A DNA stretch of 7,728 nt from Prevotellaceae bacterium (GCA_003150315.1 QAML01000081.1:1-7728), one strand, 5' to 3'. Numbered from the stretch's first letter, positions 1 through 7,493 are shown. The notes: generated from the letters alone by a model not told the origin. Made by a program: numbers and translations.

Positions 1-43
1 AAATACAAGGCACTTATTTTAAAATATGTGCCTTGTATTTTTT
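1..43. terminator. Likely bidirectional intrinsic terminator formed by repeat copy A
   Basis: The 40-bp palindrome can fold into a very long hairpin whose outer 13 pairs are perfect. On the + strand it ends in a run of six T (38-43), the classical intrinsic terminator layout for a gene entering from the left of the window. On the - strand the stem ends in only three T before the window edge. The function is inferred from structure, and no upstream gene is visible to confirm it. Confidence 0.55.
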
Positions 44-89
44 ACAACAAGCCTTATGTTTTTTTTAGCCTCGCGGAAGTGTTGAAAAA
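1..89 (-). repeat. Palindromic intergenic repeat, copy A (palindrome plus conserved tail)
   Basis: Positions 1-40 form a palindrome centred between 20 and 21, with 19 of 20 pairs matching (only 14/27 fail). The outer arms are AAATACAAGGCAC and GTGCCTTGTATTT. A tail at 41-89 follows; its reverse complement matches the sequence left of the palindrome at 7678-7717. In the 32 bases next to the palindrome, 25 are identical, and the match ends at a shared TTTTTCAAC block. The palindromes differ at one base. The tails orient the copies, which are inverted to each other and face inward. Weaker similarity may continue to about 195, where both copies carry GCAAACCG at a similar distance. I see no transposase or target-site duplication, so this could be a REP-like or MITE-like element or a conserved terminator family. 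Confidence 0.85.
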
Positions 90-401
90 ATGAGAAGGAA
101 AATGTTTTGTGCAATGCGTTTGAGTTTGAAAAATTATGTTTCGAACATTCCGGTATCCCAAGTAATTTTGATGTAAAAAAGATGCGGTTTGCGACATGTA
201 GGGTTAGAGAAGCCTGAGAAAGCAAAAAACAACTAAATGCCACTTGTTGAAATAAAAAGGCAGCTTTATGTAGCACAATTTGTGATATTGTTAAAATTTT
301 TCCATGCTTAGAACGGTTGCGTTTGTGCGTTTTGTTACCTGTGGTTAAGTTTTTGTTGCAAAAAAGTAAAGTTGTGTGATGCAACTTTCAAAATTTTTTT
401 G
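90..401. other. AT-rich intergenic region without a convincing gene
   Basis: This stretch has no open reading frame with credible composition. A 121-codon frame on the minus strand (19-384) is low-complexity, rich in F, S, H and K, and ends inside the palindrome, so I do not call it a gene. The part up to about 195 may be a decayed extension of the repeat. A small inverted repeat, AAAGTTG (369-375) and CAACTTT (383-389), lies just upstream of the candidate -7 element and could be a regulator site or part of a leader structure. No tRNA, riboswitch or other recognisable RNA was seen. Confidence 0.5.
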
Positions 402-410
402 TATGTTTGC
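402..410 (+). promoter_or_regulatory. Candidate Bacteroidota -7 promoter element for the large secreted-protein gene
   Basis: TATGTTTGC is an exact match to the Bacteroidota sigma-ABfr -7 consensus TAnnTTTG, with the frequent following C. No clear TTTG -33 element lies 19-21 bases upstream, so the promoter is weak by consensus or helped by an activator. Transcription would start around 416-420 and give a leader of about 110 nt. A poorer alternative is TTTG at 322-325, spaced 20 bases from TAAGTTTT at 346. Confidence 0.45.
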
Positions 411-419
411 TACGTGTTT

Positions 420-435
420 CCCTATTTTAATAGGG
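420..435 (+). promoter_or_regulatory. Short inverted repeat at the predicted transcription start (operator or 5' mRNA hairpin)
   Basis: CCCTATT (420-426) and AATAGGG (429-435) are perfect inverted repeats separated by TT. The site lies where transcription would begin from the -7 element at 402-410. It could be a repressor operator, or a hairpin at the 5' end of the mRNA that stabilises it. A second, weaker inverted repeat, AAGGA (440-444) and TCCTT (451-455), follows. The role is inferred; only the symmetry is seen. Confidence 0.35.
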
Positions 436-526
436 TATGAAGGACGGGTTTCCTTGAAAAATTCACAAATAACAGAACAATAAATAGCTTAAATTAACAA
501 CATTACTAACTCTAAAAACAAAAGGT

Positions 527-3500
527 ATGAAAATCTTAAAGACTTTTCTGTTGGCGTTGGCAGCAATGCTGCTCGCAGTGCCAAGTACTTTTGCGCAGGA
601 CATGATCGGCAGGGTATTGACCCCGGACGAGATTGAAGACGGCGTGGAAGTAGTTTTTGAGGCGCGTTCAGGTACTACCTCCAAGGATCATTACCTTGTG
701 CCTTTTACTTATGGGCGGACCAATTCCTGCCAAACGATTTCCTCCATCCTTGAGGTGCCGGAGGAAATAAAGTGGGTGCTTGAAAGAGCGCAGGTGGACA
801 ATGCGGTAACAGGTCTTCCGCAGTACTACATCAAGAACAAAAAGACCGGCAAGTATATCAGCTTCAAATGGGGTACCAACAATTCTGCGGTGTATCCCAA
901 TGCGTTTGATGATCCTGATGTATGGATCAACAAATACACCAATGGTGAAAGCGCACTTGTGGACGATACTACGCAGGCAAAGGCTTTCTGTATTGTTTCA
1001 AACAGCGATGAGGAGCACAAAGGTCAATATGGCTCAAACAGCTATGGTAGCAGCCAGAGCGACTGGGAACCTACTACTTACACCGTTGTGAACATTTTTG
1101 ACGCAACAGGAAAGAAAAACATGCAGAGTGATGGCGGCGGCTACGGTCGTGTATTCCTTGCCAACGAGTTCGAGGTTTCCAAGTTCAACATCACTTGGTT
1201 CTCACAATATCAGGACACCAACGTTTGGGACATCCGTCGTGTCAGCGACCGTTCAGCATCTCCTAAGGATGCCATCGAAGACTTGCTCGACAACTTCGGA
1301 GCAACCATCGAAAGCGACTATCGTGTTGGTACCGATCCCGGTTTTGTGAACGAGGATGTTTACAACGAATTCTATGAAACCTATCAGAATGTGCTTTCTG
1401 ACTATGGTACAATGAGCGATGCCCAGCTTAAGGAAGCTTTCGACAACCTCTATGCTGCAAAGCAGAAGGTTGATGCTCCCGAAGCTAAGGTTCAGATTGA
1501 AGACGGCGGCTATTACTACATCAAGACCGCTTACACAGCATTCACCGACGTGGACAATGGCAATTTTGCATGGGTTGCTCCTTACAGCAGCAATATCTGC
1601 GGTTGGAAAGCCTTCAAGGCAAACGACAACCAATTCATCTGGCAGATTACAAAATTCCCGGATGAGAGCGCAAGCAACACAAGCGGCAGAATGTATTACG
1701 CATTCCGCAACGTAGGTTCGAACGTATATCTCGGCAAAGCCGAAAGCCACTCCGATTCCCAGCCTGTTAACTATACAAAAGAAAAGGAAGAACGCATATT
1801 TGCAGGCGACCTTGGCGGCGGACAGTTTAACATCGGTAGCAAGCACGATTACTATGATGAATATCCCCCGCGTCCTTATCACATGGAGAATCACCAGACT
1901 GGTAACGGCACAGCCGGTAAACTTGTTCTCTGGGATGGTGGTCTGGGTTCGGCTTCCGCTTGGTACATTCGCCGTGTTCCCCAAGAGGAAATCGATCATA
2001 TTGCCGACGCAAGCCGCGTGGCTGTTGACAGTCTCCGCATGGCAATTCTCGAATATGACGGCATAACAAGTGGCGCAGTGGTTGGCGAAGGCGTTGGCTG
2101 TGCACACAGTCAGGAACTTATAGACAATGTTGACACGGCTCTTGCAAAAGCAAAAGCTATTGTGGCTGCTGAAGAATTTCCCGCTGCTGAAGAAGTTGAC
2201 GCTGTTCGTAAAGCTCTCGTTGAAGCAGGCAACAAGTTCAACAACGAGGTTAATGTTGTTCCCGACGGATATTATCTCATTCGCAGCAACATGACTAACT
2301 ATGTTAAGAACGAAAACGACATCTATCTTACTCTTTACAACGACACAACTCCGGGTTGGACTCACAGAGAAAAGACATCTGCACAGTTGTGGAAGGTAAC
2401 CAAACTCGCCGAGGGCGGATATGCTTTGCAGAATGTAAAGAACAAGATGTACATGAACAAGGCTGCGAACAGTTCCAACGGTTCACTCGTTAACATGACC
2501 AAGGAACTTGAAACTCCTGCCCAGTTCAAGGCTATCAAAGCTAATGGTCAATGGGGTATATTCAACTCTGTGGATGCAGACTTCGGTTATGATCCCAACG
2601 GTCATGGAGAAAGTCTCTTTGACGAAGGAAAACTTCAAATTTGGAGCCCGCGTCAGGAGAACGGCGGTACAAGCTGGACACTTATTTCCGTTTCTGAGGA
2701 AGAAGTTAACAATGTAGTTGCAAGCGAAGAGCAGAACGAACTCAATATCAACCTCAAGAAGAAATTCGAAGAGGCACGTCGTCTATACAACGCTGCAACA
2801 AACTACACAGTTGGCGAACCTATCATCAAAGATGTAAGCCAGATTTATGCAAACAACTGGTCGCCCGGCGAAGGTGCTCATCTTGAGAACATGATTGACG
2901 GTGCTAAGAATACTTATTGGAACTCAACTTGGGAAGAAGGTCAGGAACAAACTCCGGGCGAGCCTCACTCCTTGCGCATTTACAGCGAAGCAGGATTCCC
3001 CGACACAGTTCAGGTATCTTATGTAATGCGTCAAGACAATTCTTGGCACCGTGTTCCCGCGAGAATGCGTATCCAGGTTTCTAACGATGCCGAGAGTTGG
3101 ACAACTCTTCCCAATGACATGACATTGGCAGACTTTGGCGGTCAGTCTTTCCTCAGTACTCTCCACAATGATTCTCTTACTTACATCGTAAACGGCATTG
3201 GCGGCTACAAATATGTACGCTTCCAGACTCTCGTTTCCATAAACAATGGCGGCGGCGTTTACTTTGCAAACAATCACGCAGTATTCGGCTATGCAGAATA
3301 TAACCTTTATCCTGTAACCGGTGTAGACGAAAATTCTTCTATCCTCAAACCCAGTCATAAGGGTGTGGCATTTGAATTGTTCAATGCTATTCAGGCTGCA
3401 AAAGACGAGTATAACAATGGTAATGCTACCCAAGCAAACTATGACAAACTCGTTGCTGCGCTCGAGGCATTCAAGAATTTGAGCAATAATGACTCTACAA

Positions 3501-4870
3501 TAGCAATGGCTCGCTATAATGTCGAGAACCTTACCGAAGGTGATCGTATTGGTGAATTCCCCGCTGCTGCTCTTGAAGCTTATTCAAGCAAAGCTACCGC
3601 TTTGCTCGCAGAATATGACGGAGCTGAAAGCGCATTGTCTGGGGCAAAGATTAAAGAAATCGTTGGCGGTCTCAAAGATGCTTATGCAACTCTCTATGAT
3701 AACATGGTTAAGCCCGCAGATAAGAATTGGTATGTAATTAATACCGCTGATGAGGCCCGTCCCGGCATGTCTCTTACCGCAGGTGGCAGTCATACTCACG
3801 CTGCAGGCGAAGGTTACAGCTACTTCCTCACTAAGGAATATTCTGCTGACGGTTACTATGAATCATGGTTCCATTGGACACTTACGAAAGACGAGAACGG
3901 ACGTTTTGTTCCGCAGAATGTTGGTAACGGTGGCTTCTTCGGTCCTTACACTGGCTCAGGAAAGGGAGACTACGACTATCGTCCTATTTCATGGTACACA
4001 CCTAAGTCATTTACTATAGTTCCGTTCGGTGAGGGTCAGGTAGGTTTCCTCACAGCCGAAGGTTATTATGTGAAGAACAACGCAGCTTGGTTTGCTGATG
4101 GTATGACTTATACCAAGGCTGACGATTCTGCTCCTTCATTCAAGAATACTTCGTTCGCTTGGACAGTTGAAGCTTCGGAAGAAAATCATAGTGATTTCGC
4201 TGTTGAAGAATATGCAGAATTCGAAAACGGTCGTGTTATTGCAATTACCATACCTTACGAGTATGAAGTTCCTGCAACATACGGCAGCAACGAAGTTACT
4301 CCTTACGACATCGTAGGTAAAGTTACTACCGACGAAGGTGATTCTATCGTTACTGCTTACAAACTGAAAAAAGTAAGCACCGAAACCGTTAAGGGTGGTA
4401 AACCTGTGGTTTATATTATGCCCGGCGAATACAATGCATCTGAAAAGAGCGCACTTTCATTCAATCCTGTTATGAACGGTAGCGTTTCTGCAGAGAAAGA
4501 TACTGTTAACGGTCTCATTTCAGTTCCTGCTACTTGGACAACAACCGTAGATCATTACGGATACTTCCTTGCTGACTCTGTTGTTGACGAACCCAAGAAC
4601 ACTACCATTGGTTATAAGAGAGGCGTAATCCTCCCGCGTCTTGTACAGAACACTGTTTCTGACGACGAAGTAGACGTTATCGTTTACGTTAAGGGCGCAG
4701 GCATGCTCAATGGCATAAAGAATGCAGAAATCTTAGCTATCAAGCAGTTCGTTAACGTTTACACCACCGACGGTGTTCTTGTTCGCAAGCACGTTGATGC
4801 TGCCAATGCTACTGCAGGTCTTAAGAAGGGCGTTTATGTAGTAGGTAACAAGAAAGTTCTTGTTAAATAA
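527..4870 (+). CDS. Large secreted modular lectin/discoidin-like protein with T9SS-type C-terminal tail
   Basis: This is a 1447-residue protein. Residues 1-23 are a signal peptide (Lys-rich start, Leu/Ala core, cleavage after TFA before Gln24). Four Trp/Tyr-rich modules follow, at about 25-243, 325-488, 578-725 and 1064-1216. Later modules open like DGYYLIR, all have a middle W-x-(I/V/L)-T-K or YYIKN strand, and they close with W-x-I-R-R-V or similar, suggesting beta-trefoil/ricin-like folds. Helical FIVAR-like spacers lie at about 245-318, 485-575, 730-757 and 940-1062. A discoidin (F5/8 type C)-like domain lies at about 768-930 (MIDGAKNTYWNS, RIQVSNDAESW, YKYVRFQ). Residues 1225-1390 are beta-rich, and about 1390-1447 resemble a T9SS type A sorting tail (VYTTDGVLVRK, GLKKGVYVV, KKVLVK). 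There are four cysteines (68, 155, 358, 525). I recognise no catalytic domain, so glycan or surface binding is inferred. The ATG follows an A-rich leader without a Shine-Dalgarno site, usual in this phylum. Transcription is probably monocistronic, given the terminator after it. Confidence 0.9.
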   Translation: MKILKTFLLALAAMLLAVPSTFAQDMIGRVLTPDEIEDGVEVVFEARSGTTSKDHYLVPFTYGRTNSCQTISSILEVPEEIKWVLERAQVDNAVTGLPQYYIKNKKTGKYISFKWGTNNSAVYPNAFDDPDVWINKYTNGESALVDDTTQAKAFCIVSNSDEEHKGQYGSNSYGSSQSDWEPTTYTVVNIFDATGKKNMQSDGGGYGRVFLANEFEVSKFNITWFSQYQDTNVWDIRRVSDRSASPKDAIEDLLDNFGATIESDYRVGTDPGFVNEDVYNEFYETYQNVLSDYGTMSDAQLKEAFDNLYAAKQKVDAPEAKVQIEDGGYYYIKTAYTAFTDVDNGNFAWVAPYSSNICGWKAFKANDNQFIWQITKFPDESASNTSGRMYYAFRNVGSNVYLGKAESHSDSQPVNYTKEKEERIFAGDLGGGQFNIGSKHDYYDEYPPRPYHMENHQTGNGTAGKLVLWDGGLGSASAWYIRRVPQEEIDHIADASRVAVDSLRMAILEYDGITSGAVVGEGVGCAHSQELIDNVDTALAKAKAIVAAEEFPAAEEVDAVRKALVEAGNKFNNEVNVVPDGYYLIRSNMTNYVKNENDIYLTLYNDTTPGWTHREKTSAQLWKVTKLAEGGYALQNVKNKMYMNKAANSSNGSLVNMTKELETPAQFKAIKANGQWGIFNSVDADFGYDPNGHGESLFDEGKLQIWSPRQENGGTSWTLISVSEEEVNNVVASEEQNELNINLKKKFEEARRLYNAATNYTVGEPIIKDVSQIYANNWSPGEGAHLENMIDGAKNTYWNSTWEEGQEQTPGEPHSLRIYSEAGFPDTVQVSYVMRQDNSWHRVPARMRIQVSNDAESWTTLPNDMTLADFGGQSFLSTLHNDSLTYIVNGIGGYKYVRFQTLVSINNGGGVYFANNHAVFGYAEYNLYPVTGVDENSSILKPSHKGVAFELFNAIQAAKDEYNNGNATQANYDKLVAALEAFKNLSNNDSTIAMARYNVENLTEGDRIGEFPAAALEAYSSKATALLAEYDGAESALSGAKIKEIVGGLKDAYATLYDNMVKPADKNWYVINTADEARPGMSLTAGGSHTHAAGEGYSYFLTKEYSADGYYESWFHWTLTKDENGRFVPQNVGNGGFFGPYTGSGKGDYDYRPISWYTPKSFTIVPFGEGQVGFLTAEGYYVKNNAAWFADGMTYTKADDSAPSFKNTSFAWTVEASEENHSDFAVEEYAEFENGRVIAITIPYEYEVPATYGSNEVTPYDIVGKVTTDEGDSIVTAYKLKKVSTETVKGGKPVVYIMPGEYNASEKSALSFNPVMNGSVSAEKDTVNGLISVPATWTTTVDHYGYFLADSVVDEPKNTTIGYKRGVILPRLVQNTVSDDEVDVIVYVKGAGMLNGIKNAEILAIKQFVNVYTTDGVLVRKHVDAANATAGLKKGVYVVGNKKVLVK

Positions 4871-4925
4871 GTAAATTCCGACAGTAAGTAATCCTCTTTT
4901 TCGGGGGAACTTATAAATAAAGAAG

Positions 4926-4957
4926 AATCCGCAACTCTTTAGGGTTGCGGATTTTTT
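4926..4957 (+). terminator. Intrinsic terminator of the secreted-protein gene
   Basis: AATCCGCAAC (4926-4935) pairs perfectly with GTTGCGGATT (4944-4953). Two further pairs (T-G and C-G) extend the stem inward and leave a TTTA loop. Six T follow at 4952-4957. It lies 55 bases after the TAA stop and should separate this transcript from the regulator operon that starts at 5021. Confidence 0.9.
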
Positions 4958-4969
4958 ATTGCCGTCAAA

Positions 4970-4988
4970 CTTAACCGCTTCTTAACGG
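4970..4988 (+). promoter_or_regulatory. Direct repeat with 11-bp period, candidate OmpR/PhoB-family binding site
   Basis: CTTAAC occurs at 4970-4975 and again at 4981-4986, exactly 11 bp apart, 32 bases before the start codon of the response regulator. OmpR/PhoB-family regulators typically bind tandem half-sites about one helical turn apart, and TTAAC-type repeats with this spacing resemble the Bacillus subtilis PhoP box. Autoregulation of this operon is therefore a reasonable inference. Two half-sites are few and could arise by chance. Confidence 0.35.
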
Positions 4989-5020
4989 CATGTTTGCCAT
5001 TAAATGCTTAATATTGCATT
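4989..5020 (+). promoter_or_regulatory. Candidate promoter and leader of the two-component operon
   Basis: CATGTTTGC at 4989-4997 is one base off the Bacteroidota -7 consensus TAnnTTTG and lies directly after the 11-bp direct repeat, as expected for an activator bound upstream of a weak promoter. TAATATTGC at 5009-5017 is another one-mismatch match, but it would leave almost no leader. Neither has a good TTTG -33 element at 19-21 bases. An inverted repeat AATGC/GCATT (5003-5007 and 5016-5020) abuts the start codon. There is no Shine-Dalgarno sequence. Confidence 0.3.
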
Positions 5021-5719
5021 ATGAATACTCAAGAAGAATCAAAAAGCAAGTTGCTTGTCGTTGACGACGAGCCTGACATTCGCGAAATATTGCAAGTGAA
5101 TCTTGAAGCTGCGGGATATGAAGTCATCACCGCCTCTTCTGCCGAGGAAGCTTTGGCATTGCTTGACGGCAGTGTCTCGCTTATTTTGCTTGATGTCATG
5201 CTTGGTGGAATTTCCGGCTTTTCCATGGTTAGAAAGCTCCGTAAAGAACTCAACAATCCCGTGCCTGTTATCTTTCTTACCGCCAAAGATACGGAGAACG
5301 ACCTGCTTACAGGATTTTCGGCGGGTGGCGACGACTACATTTCCAAACCTTTTTCCATTCACGAGGTACTTGCCCGCGTTGGTGCCGTGCTACGCAGGCG
5401 CACAGTCCTGTCTGCCGGCGAGGATTCTTCTATAAAGATTGGCGGCATTGAGATTATTCCCGACCGCAAGCTGGTTCGTTCAAACGGTGTGGACGTTATG
5501 CTTACTCCCAAGGAGTATGGCATTCTCAATATGCTGGTTTCAAGTCCCGGCAGGGTTTTCTCGCGCGAGGACATCCTTCATCGCGTGTGGCAGGACGATT
5601 CTCTTGTGCTCGAACGAACCATAGATGTCCACATCACACGCATACGATCAAAACTCGGTGCGCCCGGAGCACAAATCGTAAACCGTCAGGGATACGGATA
5701 TTGCTTTGTTGAAAAATGA
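5021..5719 (+). CDS. OmpR/PhoB-family response regulator transcription factor
   Basis: This 232-residue DNA-binding response regulator has the usual length for the family. The receiver domain covers about 9-127, with acidic pair D15/D16, phosphoacceptor D58 in LILLDVMLGG, switch threonine T87 in IFLTAKD, and K109 in YISKPF, so all catalytic positions are present. The winged-helix trans_reg_C domain covers about 136-231 (LTPKEYGILNMLVSSPGRVF, ERTIDVHITRIRSKLG, RQGYGYCF). Phosphorylated by the partner kinase, it should bind tandem repeats and activate or repress promoters; the 11-bp-period repeat at 4970-4988 suggests autoregulation. Its TGA stop overlaps the kinase ATG in ATGA, implying translational coupling. 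It resembles the PhoB-like regulators common in Bacteroidales, but the regulon cannot be told from sequence, so no symbol is given. Confidence 0.96.
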   Translation: MNTQEESKSKLLVVDDEPDIREILQVNLEAAGYEVITASSAEEALALLDGSVSLILLDVMLGGISGFSMVRKLRKELNNPVPVIFLTAKDTENDLLTGFSAGGDDYISKPFSIHEVLARVGAVLRRRTVLSAGEDSSIKIGGIEIIPDRKLVRSNGVDVMLTPKEYGILNMLVSSPGRVFSREDILHRVWQDDSLVLERTIDVHITRIRSKLGAPGAQIVNRQGYGYCFVEK

Positions 5720-7479
5720 TACGTCTGGGATATAAATATAAATTACTGCTTTCGTTCACAGGCATCTTTGCGGTGTTTGCCGTGGTAATGGTTCTTTTCG
5801 AAATGCACTATGAGCGCGGGCTTCGTATAGGCGACTTCCGTAACCGTATGAGCGACTATGCCGATATGGTGGGGCGCGAAATAAGTCAAAGCGGCGGAGT
5901 GCTCGACTCGGCAAGAATGAAAATGTTCCTCCAGTGCCTTCCAAGTGAGGTAAGATTCACCGTCATAGACCGCAAAGGCTATGTTGTTTATGAATCGGGC
6001 AATATGAATGGGCGCGTGGAGGGAAATCATGCCGACCGTCCCGAGGTTTCCAACGCCATGAAGGTGAAAACCGGCAGCTATGACGTTCGTCATTCGGAAA
6101 CACTCGATGCCGATTTCTTTTATTTCGCAAAAGCTTACGGCAATTATGTGGTTCGTGTTGCCCGTCCCTATGACGAGGGAGTGCGAAACATTCTCCGCCC
6201 TGCCAATGTGTTTCTGCTTTTTGTTCTTTTGGTGCTTCCCATAGCCATAGTCATACTTATATATATATCCGACAGTTTCGGGCGTTCGGTTTCGCGTCTC
6301 CGTCGTTTCATTGACGAAGCCGGAAAGGGCGGAATAGGTTACGATGAAATCAGTTTCCCTCATTCCGAGCTCGGCGACATAGGTCGTGAAATCATGAATC
6401 TGTATCGCAAACTCGATGAGAAAGGTCGTCAGGCAAAGACGGAGCGTGAGCGGCTTTTGAAACATTTTCAGTATCTTGAAGGCGGAATTGCCATTTTCAA
6501 CACCGAGAAAGGCATTGTTTATGCCAATCCGCGTTTTGTGCAATATGTAAATTCCATACTTCCTGTGCCTACGGGCGATGTCAATACCATTTGGACTAAC
6601 GACGCTTTCCGTCCTGTCAGCGAGTTTGTGGGACTCAACAGCCGCGAGCTCAGCCCCGGCGAGGCAGCTCCTGTGATGCGTTTCAATATTTCGGCGGGCA
6701 GTGCGCGCTATGCTGTACAGGTGGTGGTTTACAACAGCAGTGATTTTGAAATGACTCTGTACGATGTAACGCGGGCAGAGAAAAGTCGCATTCTGAAACA
6801 GCAGATGAGCAACAACATAACCCACGAACTCCGCACTCCGGTGAGCAGTATTCGGGGATATATCGAAACAATTCTCGAGTGCAAGGGCTTGTCGGACGAC
6901 CGCAAACGCTATTTTCTCGAGCGTGCATACACTCAGGTCATAAGACTCAGCGAACTCATCCGAGATGTAGCCATAATAACAAAAGTTGAAGAGGCTCCGG
7001 AAACCATGCACAAGGAAACTCTGATGCCGTGTGAGATTGTAAACGATGTGATTGAGGAATTGGATTCGAGAATAAAGGATGCCGATATGCAGGTTTACAA
7101 CCGCATCGACCCCGAAATAAAGATTTTCGGCAACTATTCGCTTGTCTATTCCATTTTTAGAAACCTTGTGGAAAACAGTGTACGCTATGCCGGGCGGGGA
7201 ACGGAAGTTTGCGTGGAATGTTACAATTCCGACGATGATTTTTGCTATTTTAATTTCTACGACACGGGCAAAGGCTGTCCCGAGGAGCATCTGCCGCGAC
7301 TTTTCGAGCGGTTCTATCGTGCCGAAGAGGGTCGCACGCGCGAACTTGGCGGTTCCGGTCTGGGGCTTTCCATAGTTCGCAATGCCGTAACCTTTCATCA
7401 TGGCAACATTTCGGTGCGCAATCGCAAGGAAGGCGGTCTTCGTTTCCTCTTCACCCTGCAAAGGCACGAAATGAAATGA
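5716..7479 (+). CDS. PhoR-like membrane sensor histidine kinase, partner of the upstream regulator
   Basis: This is a 587-residue inner-membrane sensor kinase. TM1 lies at about 9-28 and TM2 at about 164-184. Between them is a periplasmic domain of about 135 residues (RFTVIDRKGYVVYES, DRPEVSNAM, YVVRVARPY), like the Cache/PAS-type sensors of PhoR-like kinases. A HAMP-like linker follows at about 185-235, then a cytoplasmic PAS-like domain at about 245-350. The HisKA domain carries H370 in NNITHELRTP; the following ExxT (E371-T374) suggests phosphatase activity as well. The ATPase domain has an N box (FRNLVENSVRYA, N487), G1 (DTGKG, D516), F box (LFERFYRAE) and G2 (GGSGLGLSIV, 545-554). All key residues are intact. 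The ligand is unknown: phosphate sensing is suggested only by the PhoR-like layout, and no phosphate-transport genes are in view. Confidence 0.96.
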   Translation: MIRLGYKYKLLLSFTGIFAVFAVVMVLFEMHYERGLRIGDFRNRMSDYADMVGREISQSGGVLDSARMKMFLQCLPSEVRFTVIDRKGYVVYESGNMNGRVEGNHADRPEVSNAMKVKTGSYDVRHSETLDADFFYFAKAYGNYVVRVARPYDEGVRNILRPANVFLLFVLLVLPIAIVILIYISDSFGRSVSRLRRFIDEAGKGGIGYDEISFPHSELGDIGREIMNLYRKLDEKGRQAKTERERLLKHFQYLEGGIAIFNTEKGIVYANPRFVQYVNSILPVPTGDVNTIWTNDAFRPVSEFVGLNSRELSPGEAAPVMRFNISAGSARYAVQVVVYNSSDFEMTLYDVTRAEKSRILKQQMSNNITHELRTPVSSIRGYIETILECKGLSDDRKRYFLERAYTQVIRLSELIRDVAIITKVEEAPETMHKETLMPCEIVNDVIEELDSRIKDADMQVYNRIDPEIKIFGNYSLVYSIFRNLVENSVRYAGRGTEVCVECYNSDDDFCYFNFYDTGKGCPEEHLPRLFERFYRAEEGRTRELGGSGLGLSIVRNAVTFHHGNISVRNRKEGGLRFLFTLQRHEMK

Positions 7480-7493
7480 TTTCTTTCCTGTAT

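Noticed and set aside
19..384. A 121-codon minus-strand frame in the left intergenic region
   Set aside because: It has low-complexity composition, no start signal, and ends in the palindrome repeat. Only its last 60 or so residues resemble the frame at the right end, which is better explained by the shared DNA repeat.
369..400. Hairpin AAAGTTG/CAACTTT followed by a T run as an intrinsic terminator
   Set aside because: The stem is AT-rich and weak, CAAAA separates it from the T run, and no gene upstream on the + strand within the window would need it.
1253..2365. A 370-codon open frame on the minus strand inside the secreted-protein gene
   Set aside because: It lies wholly within a convincing coding region, with no domain or start context, and is explained by the codon bias of the sense gene.
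5021..7479. Naming the pair phoB/phoR or rprY/rprX
   Set aside because: The domain layout is PhoR-like, and the regulator does not look closest to RprY as I remember it. However, no phosphate genes or known target sites are in view, so a symbol would overstate the evidence.
527..7479. The two-component system as a dedicated regulator of the neighbouring secreted protein
   Set aside because: A strong terminator separates them, the 11-bp repeat motif is not evident upstream of the secreted-protein gene, and adjacency alone is weak evidence.
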